Shown here piece by piece: positions 8,929 to 18,104 of a stretch of DNA of 64,000 nucleotides (positions are counted from its first letter, which is position 1; the number at the start of each line of letters is the position of its first letter). Origin of the DNA: CAWFLT01 sp963816795 (lineage in GTDB: Bacteria; Acidobacteriota; Vicinamibacteria; Vicinamibacterales; SCN-69-37); contig CAWFLT010000016.1 of NCBI GenBank assembly GCA_963816795.1, positions 227,345 to 291,344 of the forward strand, given 5' to 3'. Below the pieces are notes generated by a model. It searched no databases. It had not been told where the DNA came from and saw only the letters and a list, made by a program, of their open reading frames with translations. Position numbers and translations under genes: made by a program.

Positions 8929-9617
8929 TCAGACCCCTTCAAACTCAATCCGTTCGAGCCGCACATCCTGCACCCCTTCGAGCCGATTGAGGGCTTTGAC
9001 CAGCGCCTCCGCCGAGTCCGCGGACTTGAGCCGTGTGTCGAACGTGACATCGACCGAAATTCCCTGCTTCGCCGTCTCCATCGATCGTAAATGACGCTCG
9101 CTCAGATAGGTGTCGAGGATGCCGCTCGCGAGCGTTGCAGATCCACTCCGAGCCCGACCCGAATCCGCAGCATGAACGGCGCGTCGCCGTTGCTGCCGGC
9201 GCCGACCGGACCGCGGCGTTTCATGGCAAACGCGGCCACGCTGATCACGACGATCCCGATCCCCGCCACCCACAGATTCCCCGCGCCGACCGCCATGCCG
9301 ACCACGACCGCGAAGATCACGTACGCGGTATCCTGCGTGTCGCGGACGACGGTGCGGAAACGCACGATCGACAGCGCGCCGACGAGGGCAAATGCTCGCG
9401 CAGCGTTGCCGCCGACGACCTGCGTCACCATCGCGATGAGCACCGAGAGGAACACGAGCGTCGGCGGGAAACTCTCCGTCACTTCCGATCCGCGAGCCTT
9501 TCTGTAGATCAGCGCCACCAGGGCGCCGAGCGCCAGCGCAATCGAGAGCCGGATGAGCACCTCGACTGGATGCGCCGGTGGTTCGATCACGACCGGCGCC
9601 TGCAGAAAATCGGGCAT
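8929..9617 (-). CDS. DUF4956 membrane protein (one frame slip)
   Basis: Read from the ATG at 9617 (MPDFLQAPVVIEPPAHPVEV) with a frame slip near 9140. About 228 residues. Four hydrophobic segments are visible: LIRLSIALALGALVALIY, TLVFLSVLIAMVTQVVG, the signature AARAFALVGALSIVRFRT followed by the conserved DTAYVIFAVVVGMAVGAG, and WVAGIGIVVISVAAFAM. The cytoplasmic tail reads ISVDVTFDTRLKSADSAEAL, then VKALNRLEGVQDVRLERIEF, a ferredoxin-like fold. DUF4956 proteins are commonly encoded with CotH and VTC proteins and are of unknown function. Here the gene immediately precedes the CotH gene on the same strand, four bases apart. The tail could sense or bind a product of the VTC enzyme, but this is a guess. 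Confidence 0.85.
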
Positions 9618-9738
9618 CCTACCTCCAGATACGCGGCCAATCTTATGCCCGTTCGGACCGCACGGCACCGGCCATCGTTTCTTCACTGGCCTGCCATCGG
9701 TTTGTCACCGCTCGAACGTACCCTTATTCTGTAATTCC

Positions 9739-10482
9739 ATGTCCTCTGTGTCCGATCCACAGCCCGCTGCCTCGTCGAATGCCCGTGCGCTCGTCGTCGA
9801 AGACGAGCCGAATATTCGCGAACTGGTCTCGCTCCACCTCGGCCTCGAAGGACTGTCGGTGACGACGGCCGCCGATGGGGAGGAGGCATTGCGTCTCACC
9901 GCTGCGGAACCGTTCGACGTCGTGGTCCTCGACCTGATGCTGCCGAAGCTCGACGGCGTTACTGTCTGCCGGGCTATTCGCAAGCAGACCACCAACGGCG
10001 ACGTGCCGATTCTCATGCTCACGGCGCGCCGTGAGGAGAGCGACAAGGTGGTCGGCCTCGACAGCGGCGCAGACGACTACCTGACCAAGCCGTTTGGCGT
10101 CCGCGAGCTGGTGGCCCGGGTCCGCGCGCTGCTCCGCCGGCCGCGCGCCGGGCGTGGCGCGGAAGAAGCAGGCGGCCAGGAGATCGTCACCGCGGGCGGG
10201 CTCCGGATCGATCCGGCACGCCGCCAGGTGCAGCAGGGCGAGCGGACCATCGACTTGACGCCCCATGAATTCGACGTGCTGTATCTGCTCGCGGCGCATC
10301 CCGGCATCGTCTTTACGCGCGAGCGCCTGCTCGAACGTGTGTGGACGCAGGACATCCACGTGACCGAGCGCAGTGTGGACACGTTGATCAAGCGCCTGCG
10401 ACAGAAGATCGAGACCGAAACTGCGGAGCCGACGATCATCCTCACCGTATGGGGAACCGGCTACAAGTTCACCGATGCCTGA
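9739..10482 (+). CDS. OmpR/PhoB-family response regulator
   Basis: A 247-residue two-component regulator. The start at 9739 (MSSVSDPQPAASSNARALVV) places the receiver domain first: acidic pocket E21-D22, phospho-acceptor D65 in VVLDLMLPK, T95 in ILMLTARRE and K117 in DYLTKPFG. The C-terminal part (residues about 150-245) is a winged-helix DNA-binding domain: LTPHEFDVLYLLAAHPGIVF, RERLLERVWTQDIHVTERSV, DTLIKRLRQKIE and VWGTGYKF. The gene overlaps the histidine kinase start by eight bases (ATGCCTGA), so the pair is one operon with coupled translation. The signal and target genes are not evident. No frame break. Confidence 0.93.
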   Translation: MSSVSDPQPAASSNARALVVEDEPNIRELVSLHLGLEGLSVTTAADGEEALRLTAAEPFDVVVLDLMLPKLDGVTVCRAIRKQTTNGDVPILMLTARREESDKVVGLDSGADDYLTKPFGVRELVARVRALLRRPRAGRGAEEAGGQEIVTAGGLRIDPARRQVQQGERTIDLTPHEFDVLYLLAAHPGIVFTRERLLERVWTQDIHVTERSVDTLIKRLRQKIETETAEPTIILTVWGTGYKFTDA

Positions 10483-12167
10483 GACGGTCTGGTACAAGAG
10501 CCTCTACTGGCGCATTGCGCTCGGGTTCGTCGCGTTACTCGCGACGCTGCTCACGGTGCAGGGGCTGGTGTTCTTGTGGCTCACGGGACGCACCGCAGAG
10601 TTTCTGCCGGGCCGCTCGCCGGCGGAGCTCGCGCAGGCGATCGCGGCCGACGTCGCGGCGTCGCTCGCCGAGCGGCCGGACATCGACCTCGACGCGCACC
10701 TCAACACGCGCTTCACGAGCACCTACCGCTCGTATGCGGTCGTCACGTCCGACGGTCGCGTCGTGCTCAGCCGCAGGGTTCCGCCGCCAGGCAACGCCGC
10801 ACGCGCCGCGTACTTCCGGTTGATCAACCTCGGCGTTCCCATGAGCGGGATGCCGCCCAGCTTCCCCGGGCCCTTCGGCCCGCCGCCCGGTCGGCTGGAC
10901 GGGCGCCCAGGCGATGGGCGCCCACCTGACGGACGGCCTCCAGAGGGGCGTCCCCCGGATGACCGTGTTCGGGACGACGGGCGTGGTGGAGAGTTCCGCG
11001 GCGAGAGTGGCCGCCGGCCGCCCGACGGCCGCGGCAGGGACGGCGGCGGTCGCGGCCGCGATGGCGGTCCCGGGACGCGGAGGACGAGGGGGACCTGGCG
11101 GCGGTCCGCCGCTGGAGTTCGCCTCGGTGATGTTGGCCGACCGCGGCATCATCGGCATGGTGGCTGTGCCGCTCGAGCCGCCGCCGCTCTCACTGACGCT
11201 GCGCAATTTCGGCCCGACCTTCGCGGCGATTGCGATCGCGCTGCTCGTCGCCGGCACCGCCGTGGCGGCGCTCGTCATCTTCGGGCCCTCACAGAAGCGG
11301 CTGCGGTCGCTGCAGCAGACGGCGCGCGCGCTCGGCGCCGGCCAGCTCGACGTGCGCGCGACGGAAACCGGCGGCGATGAAGTCGCGTCGCTCGCACGCG
11401 CGTTCAACGAGATGGCCAACGGGCTGGAAGAACGTTCGCGTGCGCTCGCCACCGCGCACGAGACGCGCAAGCAGCTGCTCGCCGACGTGTCACACGAGCT
11501 GATGACGCCGCTCGCCGCCATCCGCGGCTACGTCGAGACCATGACGATGGCCAACCTGTCGATCGACGAAGCGACGCGGCAGCGCTATTTGAAGATCGTC
11601 GGCGACGAGTCCGAACGGCTGGAACACATCATCGGCGACCTGCTCGATCTGGCACGGCTCGAAGGCGGCGGCGGGATATGGAAGCGCGAGACGGTGTCGG
11701 TCCCCGCGCTCTTCGAACGCGTCCTCCATCGCCACGAACCGGCGCTTCGCGCCAAACACATCGAGCTCGAGCGCACCGTTGCGTCCGGCGCCGAATCGGT
11801 CACCGGCGACACCAACCGGCTCGAACAGGTCCTGCAGAACCTCGCGGCCAACGCCGTTCGTCACACGCCTCAGGGCGGACGGATCGCGCTCTCGGCCGAC
11901 TGCGACACGGACGGCAGCGTCCGGCTGGTGGTCGAAGACTCCGGCAGCGGCATCCCGCCCGAACAGTTGTCGCGCGTGTTCGATCGCTTCTACAAGGTCG
12001 ACGTGTCGCGCACCGGGACGGAGATTCCGTCCGGCAGCGGCCTGGGGCTCTCCATCGTCCAGGCCATCGTCGCCCGGCACGGCGGCACGATCTCGGCCGC
12101 GAACGCCGCGGGCGGCGGCGCGCGCTTCGAGATTCGACTCCCGAATTCTTCGCTGGCGTCTGCCTGA
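10475..12167 (+). CDS. Two-component sensor histidine kinase (one frame slip)
   Basis: A membrane histidine kinase of about 563 residues, partner of the regulator at 9739. The first frame gives a transmembrane helix (IALGFVALLATLLTVQGLVF), a periplasmic region with LNTRFTSTYRSYAVVTSDGR, and a low-complexity Pro/Gly/Arg/Asp-rich run. A frame slip somewhere in 10930-11090, inside that run, moves to the second frame: LADRGIIGMVAVPLEPPPLS, a second helix (AAIAIALLVAGTAVAALVIF), then HAMP (SLQQTARALGAGQLDVRATE). The kinase core has H-box SHELMTPLAAIRGYVETMTM, N-box QNLAANAVRHTPQGG, G1 EDSGSGIPPEQ and G2 GSGLGLSIVQAIVARHGG. All catalytic boxes are present, so the enzyme should be active if the slip is a sequencing error. 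Confidence 0.88.
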
Positions 12168-12634
12168 TCGCCGAGCCTATCGGCGTTGGTCATTTCGCCC
12201 GGCGCGTGAACGGCCGATCGGTGTCTCCGGGAAGCTGGCCCTCGAAATCGTGCCTCCGTCCGCTCGCGTTTCCTGCTTCGCGTGGCGCACGACGTCCTAC
12301 CCGGCATTGATCGCACTGGCGAACGTCGCAGGGCCTACGGACGATTCGTGCGCGAAACGCCGCGCTCCCTACGGCACGATTTCAATCTGACGCGCATCGG
12401 GCCACTTCACGTCGACACCGCTCGACCATTCACGCGCCGGGCGAGCGCTGATGATAACGCCGAGGACCGTCTAGTCCGGCGAGCCGACTCTGGCCCGAAG
12501 TGCGCGAGGGCGAACCAGCTCGGGGCCTCAGGCGTCTGGGTCGACCTGGCGCGGCGACGGTGCGCAGGTCGCGATGGTCGCTCCCGAGACGCGCCGCACT
12601 GCGGTAGGATGTCGGCCGTCACCAATCAGGCCCG
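12168..12634. other. Intergenic stretch with no supported gene
   Basis: No convincing complete gene is seen on either strand. On the minus strand a short open run ends at about 12378 and reads VIISARPAREWSSGVDVKWP followed by DARQIEIVP and a stop. The ending resembles the C-terminus of a secreted enzyme, so this may be the tail of a decayed gene. Evidence is too thin to name it. Confidence 0.3.
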
Positions 12635-15600
12635 ATGAGCTTTCCGTTCATCTCGTACGCTCGCGAGGACAAAGCGTTCGTCGTCCGCCTCGACAAGGCG
12701 CTCAAAGACGCAAAGTCGACCGCCTGGGTCGACTGGCAGGACATTCCGCCGAGCGCGCGGTGGATGGACGAGATCCGCCGCGCGATTGTCGCGGCCGACG
12801 CGTTTGTCTTTGTCATCAGTCCGTCCTCGGCGTCCTCGCGATCGTGTGGCTGGGAGATTTCGATCGCCGCCGAGAACAACAAGCGCATCATTCCCATCCT
12901 GCTCGTGCCCGACGAGGCGATGACGCTGCCGCCGGCGATCGGGGAAATCAACTGGATCTTCGCGACGACGAGCGACGAGTTCGATTTGGCGGTGAAACAA
13001 CTGACGACGGCGATCGGCGTCGATCTCGAATGGGTCCGCTGGCACAGCCGGCTCCTGAACCGGGCCCACGAGTGGCGAAGCGCGAACGCCGAAGAGAGTC
13101 TGCTCCTGCGCGGATGGGACCTCGAGGATGCCGAACGCCGGTTCGCCAAGGCGGGCGATCGCCAGCCACCCTTGACCGCGCTGCAAGAGGAGTACGTGGC
13201 CTGCGGGCGGTGGAGCGAACGGCTCGACGAAGCCAACCTGCTCTCCCGGCAGTCGCTGTTGCATGCGGGCCGCGGTCGCCACCAGACCGCGGCCGCCTAC
13301 CGGGTACGGGCGATGGAATTGGCGCCGCAGGGTGGCGCGCCACCGGGATTCCGGGCCAGCGGGCAGAAGGCGGATTGGGCCGAGGACGCCTGGTTCCTGC
13401 ATCGCTATCAGGATCGCAAACGCGGTCGATTGCGCGGGCGGGCGATGGGGCAAGGCGCCGCACTGAGTGCCGTCGCTGTCAGCCCTGATGACGGCGTGGT
13501 CGCCAGCGGCGATTTCGACGGCGGCATGCGCCTGTGGGACGCGCAGACCGGCGAGCCACTCCTGACGCTCAACGCGCACAAAGGCCCCGTCGCGACCATC
13601 GCCTTTGCGCCAGTCGGCCGCGAAATCTGGACCGGATCGGAAGACGGGACGTTGCTGATCTGGGATCTCAAGGCGACACGCGTGCGGTCGTATTTTCCGG
13701 ACGAAACCGATCCGGTGACGAGCCTGGCGTTCGCCGGCGATCGTGTCGCCATCGGCTTACGCAACGGCTTCGTCGCCGTGGTCGATCGCAAGACCGAACA
13801 ACCCGTGCTGCACGCGTCTCCGCACAGCGGTGCGGTCACGTCCCTCCGGTTCACCGACGACGGCCGTCTCCTCACCGTTTCGGGACGGCCGGCGATTGGC
13901 GAGTGGCTGGGCGACGGCAGCGTGCATGCGCTGTCGCTCGACGACGGCCGCGATCAGGTACTCCTGTTTGGAACACTGGAGTCGGTCGGATGCGTGGCGC
14001 TCAGCGCCGACGGACGTCGTGCGGTTCGAGGGATGCACTCGGGGGCGGTCGAGATTTGGGACTTCGAGACCGGCAAGCGAGTTGGCGAACTGAACGGACA
14101 CGAGGGTCCAGTGGTTGCCGCGACGTTTCTCGCGGATGGGGCCGCGATTCTCACCGCTGGCTCGGACCGGACGCTGCGGCTCTGGGACGTCGCCGCCGGT
14201 TCCGAGCGCCGCATTTTCGATGGCCATCTCGACGTCACGACAGCGCTTGCCGTCAGCGGCGACGGCAAGACGGCGTGGAGCGCTTCTCTCGATCAGAGTC
14301 TCGGCATCTGGGATCTGGAGAGCGTCGCTGATCTCAGAACGATCAAGACGGCCGGTGTTTCAGTGGGCGCGGTGGCGTTGAACCCTGCGGGCACGTGCGC
14401 GGTGACGGGTTCTTCCGAGGGTTCCATTCAGGTGTGGAATACGGAAACGTGCGAGCCGATCGATGTCCTCCCGCGTGCATCGGATGCCGAGAGCGGCCAC
14501 ACGGGAGATGTCGACAGCCTCGCCTGGAGTCGTGACGGGTCGATGATCGCGAGCGGCGGCAAGGACGGCACGCTCCGGCTCTGGAACGCCGACACCGGCG
14601 CGCTGCTCAAGCGCATCGGCCACGGCAGCGAAGGCGTGACCGCAGCCGAGTTCATCGGCGGCTCGCCCTCGATCCTGAGTGCGTCTGGCAATCGATTCAA
14701 GGCCGTCGTCGATCGGATGGCGTTTGGCGCTGCCGGCGGCCGGCTGCCGGCCGCGGACGGCGGCGCCGGTATCGTGCTGCAGACCGACGTCGAGCGTCAG
14801 CTCACCCGTTCGCTCGAGCGGCACGCGGCGCCGATCGCCTTTCTGGCGATCGATGCGCAGGGCGTTCGCGCCATCAGCGGCTGTCCCGACGCGACGGCCC
14901 GAATCTGGGACCTCGAGAGCGGCCGCCAGATGAGGCTGCTCAGCGTCGACGCAGCCGGCGTGGTGGCGGTCGCGATGACGGCAGACGGGCAGCGGGCCGC
15001 CGTTGGCAGCCGCGACGGGGTGATTCGCATATGGAGCGTCGAGGAAACCGGTCCTCCGGTCGTCCTCGCCGGGCACGCGGCCGGCGTCGGTGAGCTCGCC
15101 TTTGCGCCAGACGGACGCACGCTCGTCAGCGCCTGGTCCGATCGCTCGCTTCGCCTCTGGGACGTCGAGTCAGGCGCGGGCGCCACGTTCGGCGTCGACG
15201 TCCTCGAGACGGCCGTGGCGATCAGCGCCGACGGTCGCACGGCCGTGACTGGTTCGTACGATCGCGTCGTTCGCGTCTGGGATCTCGGGGCCCGCAAGCA
15301 GGTCAGCGTTCTCAATGGACACACCGAGGCGGTATGGGGTGTGGCGATCAGTCCGGATGGCCGGCGCGCGTTGAGCGGTTCGGACGATGGGACGCTGCGG
15401 GTGTGGGATCTCGCCAGCGGCCAGCCCATCAAGACGATCGAGGGCGGCGCCGGCGGGTTGAAGGGCGTCGGGTTTGGTGCCGACGCGACGACGGCGATCG
15501 CGGCGTGCGCCGACGGCCTGGCGCGCGAGTGGCACCTCGAACGCGGCGAGCTGATTCGGACCTACACGAATCCCGCAGGACCCGCGTCGAGCATTGGATT

Positions 15601-16291
15601 CGCCCGCTCCGGTCCCTGGGTCGTGTCGTCCGCGCGTGACGGCACGCTCGCCGTGTGGCAGACGCTCAGCGATGAGGTTCGGCGCGTCGTTCGCCCGCGG
15701 CGAGGCGATGTCATGGCGGTCGCCTGTCAGCCCGGCGGTGCGGTCGGACTCGTCGCCAGCGTCGACGGAGCGATTCGTGTGTGGGATCTCGTGCGCGGCG
15801 CTGAGTTGACGCCTCTCGAAGGGCACAACGCGACGGTCACGAGCGTCGCGTTCACACCGACGGGCGAGATCGCCGTCAGTGCCTCCATGGACGGCACGCT
15901 GTGCGTCTGGGACATGAACGTCGGGAAGCCGTTGCAGGTGCTGATCGGCCACACGGCGCCCGTCCTCGCCGTCGCGATCAGCCCTGACGGCCGCGTCGCG
16001 GCCAGCGCGTCAGGGGATGGGACGGCCCGCCTCTGGGATCTGCGCGGTGGACAGCAACTGGACGTGGTTCGCGCGATGGCCAACTGCCTCGCGTTCGATC
16101 CACGGGGCGAACAGGTGTGGCTCGGATCGGGATGGAGCGGAACGGCCTGGGTGTGGACGATTTGCGACTCGCGAACGGCGGCGATGCCGCCAGCGGGGCG
16201 CAGCGGCGACGCACAAACGACCGACATGGAAGCGCTCCATCGATCGATCGGCCTGCGGCTGACCGCCGACCGGCGGCTGACGCTCGTCTGA
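12635..16291 (+). CDS. TIR domain-WD40 repeat protein
   Basis: A 1218-residue protein without signal peptide. Residues 1-135 are a TIR domain: FISYAREDKAFVVRLDKALK, WVDWQDIPPSARWMDEIRRA, AFVFVISPSS and SCGWEISIAAENNKRIIPIL, where E74 is a plausible catalytic NADase glutamate. A helical linker follows (WHSRLLNRAHEWRSANAEES ... LTALQEEYVACGR), which is shared by TIR-WD40 proteins of many bacteria. From about residue 270 to 1190 there are roughly 20 WD40 repeats with GH...V..vafspDG....sgs.D.t.rlWD, for example NGHTEAVWGVAISPDGRRAL. That is enough for about three seven-bladed propellers. TIR proteins in bacteria commonly consume NAD+ or make cyclic ADP-ribose signals during anti-phage defence, with the repeat part as sensor. 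Neighbours give no partner. The frame is intact over 3.6 kb. Confidence 0.9.
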   Translation: MSFPFISYAREDKAFVVRLDKALKDAKSTAWVDWQDIPPSARWMDEIRRAIVAADAFVFVISPSSASSRSCGWEISIAAENNKRIIPILLVPDEAMTLPPAIGEINWIFATTSDEFDLAVKQLTTAIGVDLEWVRWHSRLLNRAHEWRSANAEESLLLRGWDLEDAERRFAKAGDRQPPLTALQEEYVACGRWSERLDEANLLSRQSLLHAGRGRHQTAAAYRVRAMELAPQGGAPPGFRASGQKADWAEDAWFLHRYQDRKRGRLRGRAMGQGAALSAVAVSPDDGVVASGDFDGGMRLWDAQTGEPLLTLNAHKGPVATIAFAPVGREIWTGSEDGTLLIWDLKATRVRSYFPDETDPVTSLAFAGDRVAIGLRNGFVAVVDRKTEQPVLHASPHSGAVTSLRFTDDGRLLTVSGRPAIGEWLGDGSVHALSLDDGRDQVLLFGTLESVGCVALSADGRRAVRGMHSGAVEIWDFETGKRVGELNGHEGPVVAATFLADGAAILTAGSDRTLRLWDVAAGSERRIFDGHLDVTTALAVSGDGKTAWSASLDQSLGIWDLESVADLRTIKTAGVSVGAVALNPAGTCAVTGSSEGSIQVWNTETCEPIDVLPRASDAESGHTGDVDSLAWSRDGSMIASGGKDGTLRLWNADTGALLKRIGHGSEGVTAAEFIGGSPSILSASGNRFKAVVDRMAFGAAGGRLPAADGGAGIVLQTDVERQLTRSLERHAAPIAFLAIDAQGVRAISGCPDATARIWDLESGRQMRLLSVDAAGVVAVAMTADGQRAAVGSRDGVIRIWSVEETGPPVVLAGHAAGVGELAFAPDGRTLVSAWSDRSLRLWDVESGAGATFGVDVLETAVAISADGRTAVTGSYDRVVRVWDLGARKQVSVLNGHTEAVWGVAISPDGRRALSGSDDGTLRVWDLASGQPIKTIEGGAGGLKGVGFGADATTAIAACADGLAREWHLERGELIRTYTNPAGPASSIGFARSGPWVVSSARDGTLAVWQTLSDEVRRVVRPRRGDVMAVACQPGGAVGLVASVDGAIRVWDLVRGAELTPLEGHNATVTSVAFTPTGEIAVSASMDGTLCVWDMNVGKPLQVLIGHTAPVLAVAISPDGRVAASASGDGTARLWDLRGGQQLDVVRAMANCLAFDPRGEQVWLGSGWSGTAWVWTICDSRTAAMPPAGRSGDAQTTDMEALHRSIGLRLTADRRLTLV

Positions 16292-16299
16292 CGCCGAAT

Positions 16300-17415
16300 C
16301 TATTCCGCTCCCACCGCGGCAATCAGCGCCTTGATGTACCCGAACGCGAACGCGAAGCCCTGATTGCTGTCCACGCCGGGGACATTCGGCACGTGGTCCG
16401 GCATCATCATCCCGTCGTAGCCGACTTCCTTGTAGACGCGCATCGCCTTCAGCATGTCCACGCTGCCGTTGTCGATGAACGTCTCGCGGAAATTGAGGAA
16501 TCCGCCGTCGATGTTGCGAAAGTGCACGCTGAAGATCTTCTTGCGCGACCCGAAGTAGCGAATGACGTCGAAGATCTGCTCGCCAGGTTTCTCGAGTTGC
16601 TCGGAGACGGTGCCCTGGCAGAAATTGAGGCCGTGGTACGGGCTCTCCTTGATCGCGACGAAGCGCTTCAGCCCGTCGACCGAACCCAGGACGGCGTCGA
16701 CGCCCCGCCAGCCGGTGCCCCTGGGGACGCCGGGATCCTGCGGGTGGCAGCCCATCCGGACTTTGTACTCTTCGGCGACCGGCACCACGCGTTCCAGGAA
16801 GTAGGTGATCCGCTCCCAGTAGGTCTCGGCGTCCACCTTGCCGGCGATCGTGGGCTCAGCCGGCGCGGCGTTGGCGTGGATGAACTCGCTGTAGCGGGCG
16901 CCGCCGCGGCCGGGCGCCGTGCCGGTACGCGGAATGCCGATGATCGTGAAGTTGTACTTGACCTGAAAGATGCCGGCGCGCGCGGCATTGCGGATCATCT
17001 GACAGATGTCGTCGATGTTGCGGTCGCGTTCAGGACTCTGGCCGAGATAGATGGCCGGCATCTCGGCGCGGGAGACCTCGACCGAGCTCATCGGCAGGGG
17101 CACCATGTCGAGCGAGATGCCGAACGAGGCGATCCGGTCGCGCAACCGGGAGAGGCCGTCCACCGACCAGGCGTCGTCCAGCCGGGCGGAGGGCAGGCGG
17201 CTGCAGATGTTGTTGACGCCAAAGGCCGCGAAGGCGCGCAGCAGATCGTCGGAATCGCCGTTCTGCGTGCCGACTTTCATCCGGGCCTTCGAACCTGCCG
17301 GCACGGCGGCCGCGGCCGATGGCGCCTGAGCGACTTGCGCCGAGACGACCGCTTCTGCGAGCGCACCCACTGAGATCCCGGATCCCGCCAGCTTCACGAA
17401 CTCGCGTCGGTTCAT
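16300..17415 (-). CDS. TAT-signal mannonate dehydratase-like TIM-barrel protein
   Basis: A 371-residue protein starting MNRREFVKLAGSGISVGALA: the RREF motif plus hydrophobic run is a twin-arginine signal. The mature part resembles UxuA mannonate dehydratase: KVGTQNGDSDDLLRAFAAFG, VKYNFTIIGIPRTG, RMGCHPQDPGVPRGTGWRGV (His metal ligand), GLNFCQGTVSEQL (Cys ligand), KKIFSVHFRNIDGGFLNFRE (His) and DGMMMPDHVPNV (Asp-His). All metal-binding motifs appear present. UxuA converts mannonate to 2-keto-3-deoxygluconate in hexuronate breakdown; export of a cytoplasmic-type enzyme is unusual but frequent in sugar-acting enzymes of this phylum. The gene is preceded, 87 bases upstream, by a terminator-like hairpin and further stem-loops (17502-17650), suggesting leader control. 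Confidence 0.85.
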   Translation of the reverse strand: MNRREFVKLAGSGISVGALAEAVVSAQVAQAPSAAAAVPAGSKARMKVGTQNGDSDDLLRAFAAFGVNNICSRLPSARLDDAWSVDGLSRLRDRIASFGISLDMVPLPMSSVEVSRAEMPAIYLGQSPERDRNIDDICQMIRNAARAGIFQVKYNFTIIGIPRTGTAPGRGGARYSEFIHANAAPAEPTIAGKVDAETYWERITYFLERVVPVAEEYKVRMGCHPQDPGVPRGTGWRGVDAVLGSVDGLKRFVAIKESPYHGLNFCQGTVSEQLEKPGEQIFDVIRYFGSRKKIFSVHFRNIDGGFLNFRETFIDNGSVDMLKAMRVYKEVGYDGMMMPDHVPNVPGVDSNQGFAFAFGYIKALIAAVGAE

Positions 17416-17501
17416 TCCGCACTCCTTCGCTCGCGGTGCGAGCTACGGCGCGGCAGGCACGCCTCGGATGCCGGCGACGCGCCGCGCGGTCACCATTCGC
17501 G

Positions 17502-17538
17502 AAAAACGCCCGTCCCAGGCCGAAGCCTGGACGGGCGT
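17502..17538 (-). terminator. Rho-independent terminator or attenuator upstream of the mannonate dehydratase gene
   Basis: Read on the minus strand, ACGCCCGTCC-AGG pairs with CCTGG-GACGGGCGT across a small loop (GCTTCGGC region), with one bulged base, and a run of five T follows at 17506-17502. This is a textbook intrinsic terminator. It points towards the start at 17415, so it would stop transcripts before they enter that gene. Confidence 0.65.
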
Positions 17539-17540
17539 CA

Positions 17541-17700
17541 CGCGTGTCTCACACGCATGCCGGCATGCAGCCAGCATTTGATGGACGTTCAATTCAGAGA
17601 TTGGTTGTGTTGCGCATTCCCGAGAACACGTGCTCGCGAATGCGCCTCATAAGCCCGGTGGTCTGCTCATCGTCTACAGAACCTCCCACGTCTGACTTGC
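17541..17700 (-). ncRNA. Candidate structured leader RNA (riboswitch-like) or small RNA
   Basis: Between the divergent starts at 17415 and 17832 there is a chain of stem-loops. They are GCGTGT/ACACGC at 17542-17556, a 14-base palindrome GCATGCCGGCATGC at 17555-17568, and a hairpin at 17612-17645 with eight pairs, one C-C mismatch and four more pairs around an eight-base loop. On the minus strand these precede the intrinsic terminator at 17538-17502. The order aptamer-like stems, terminator, gene is that of a transcription-attenuation leader. I do not recognise a known riboswitch core. The boundaries are estimates. Confidence 0.4.
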
Positions 17701-17803
17701 CGCGGCTAGTCGTACAAATACGCCTCTCTGCGGTCGTTGTCAACCGTCCGCATGGGCTGATGTCCGCATGGGCTGATTCCCGGCCCTTGACGCGCGAGCA
17801 TCG

Positions 17804-17826
17804 TTGTAGTACAAGTTTGTAATACA
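17804..17826 (+). promoter_or_regulatory. Tandem palindromic operator of VapBC module 1
   Basis: The palindrome TTGTAGTACAA (17804-17814) is followed by a second, TGTAATACA (17818-17826). Their centres are 13 bases apart, ending five bases before the antitoxin ATG at 17832. Paired palindromes overlapping the promoter are usual binding sites for ribbon-helix-helix antitoxins that repress their own operon. Confidence 0.55.
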
Positions 17827-17831
17827 CTGAC

Positions 17832-18104
17832 ATGGCCCTGACCGTCCGTCTCAGCCCCGCCGTCGAGCGTGAGCTCAAGGCGCTCGCGAAGCGCCGGCGA
17901 GTCTCGCGCTCGGACATCGTCCGCGAGGCGATCGCCCGGTACGGCGCCGACGAGGCGCGTGAGGGTGTGGGCCTCCGTCCCTACGATGACTGGATCGACG
18001 TCATCGGCGTCGTGAGCCTTGCCGTGCGGGATCCGGACCGCACCACCGGTGAGCAATTCGCCGCGATCGCGCGAGAACGGGCCCGTGCGCGGCGTCCTCG
18101 TTGA
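17832..18104 (+). CDS. Ribbon-helix-helix antitoxin (VapB-like), module 1
   Basis: A 90-residue protein. The N-terminus MALTVRLSPAVERELKALAK is the RHH beta strand plus first helix, and RRRVSRSDIVREAIARYGAD is the second helix, giving a CopG/MetJ-type DNA-binding dimer. The C-terminal part (YDDWIDVIGVVSLAVRDPDR) would bind the toxin. Its gene overlaps the PIN toxin gene by 20 bases, typical of a toxin-antitoxin operon. It likely represses the operon through the palindromes directly upstream. Confidence 0.85.
   Translation: MALTVRLSPAVERELKALAKRRRVSRSDIVREAIARYGADEAREGVGLRPYDDWIDVIGVVSLAVRDPDRTTGEQFAAIARERARARRPR

Noticed and set aside
12626..13579. Long minus-strand frame over the start of the TIR-WD40 gene
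   Set aside because: Antisense shadow; the plus strand has a continuous 1218-residue protein with strong TIR and WD40 motifs.
13440..16250. Internal DNA repeats as a repeat element
   Set aside because: They are the coding pattern of the WD40 repeats and have no nucleotide identity beyond that.
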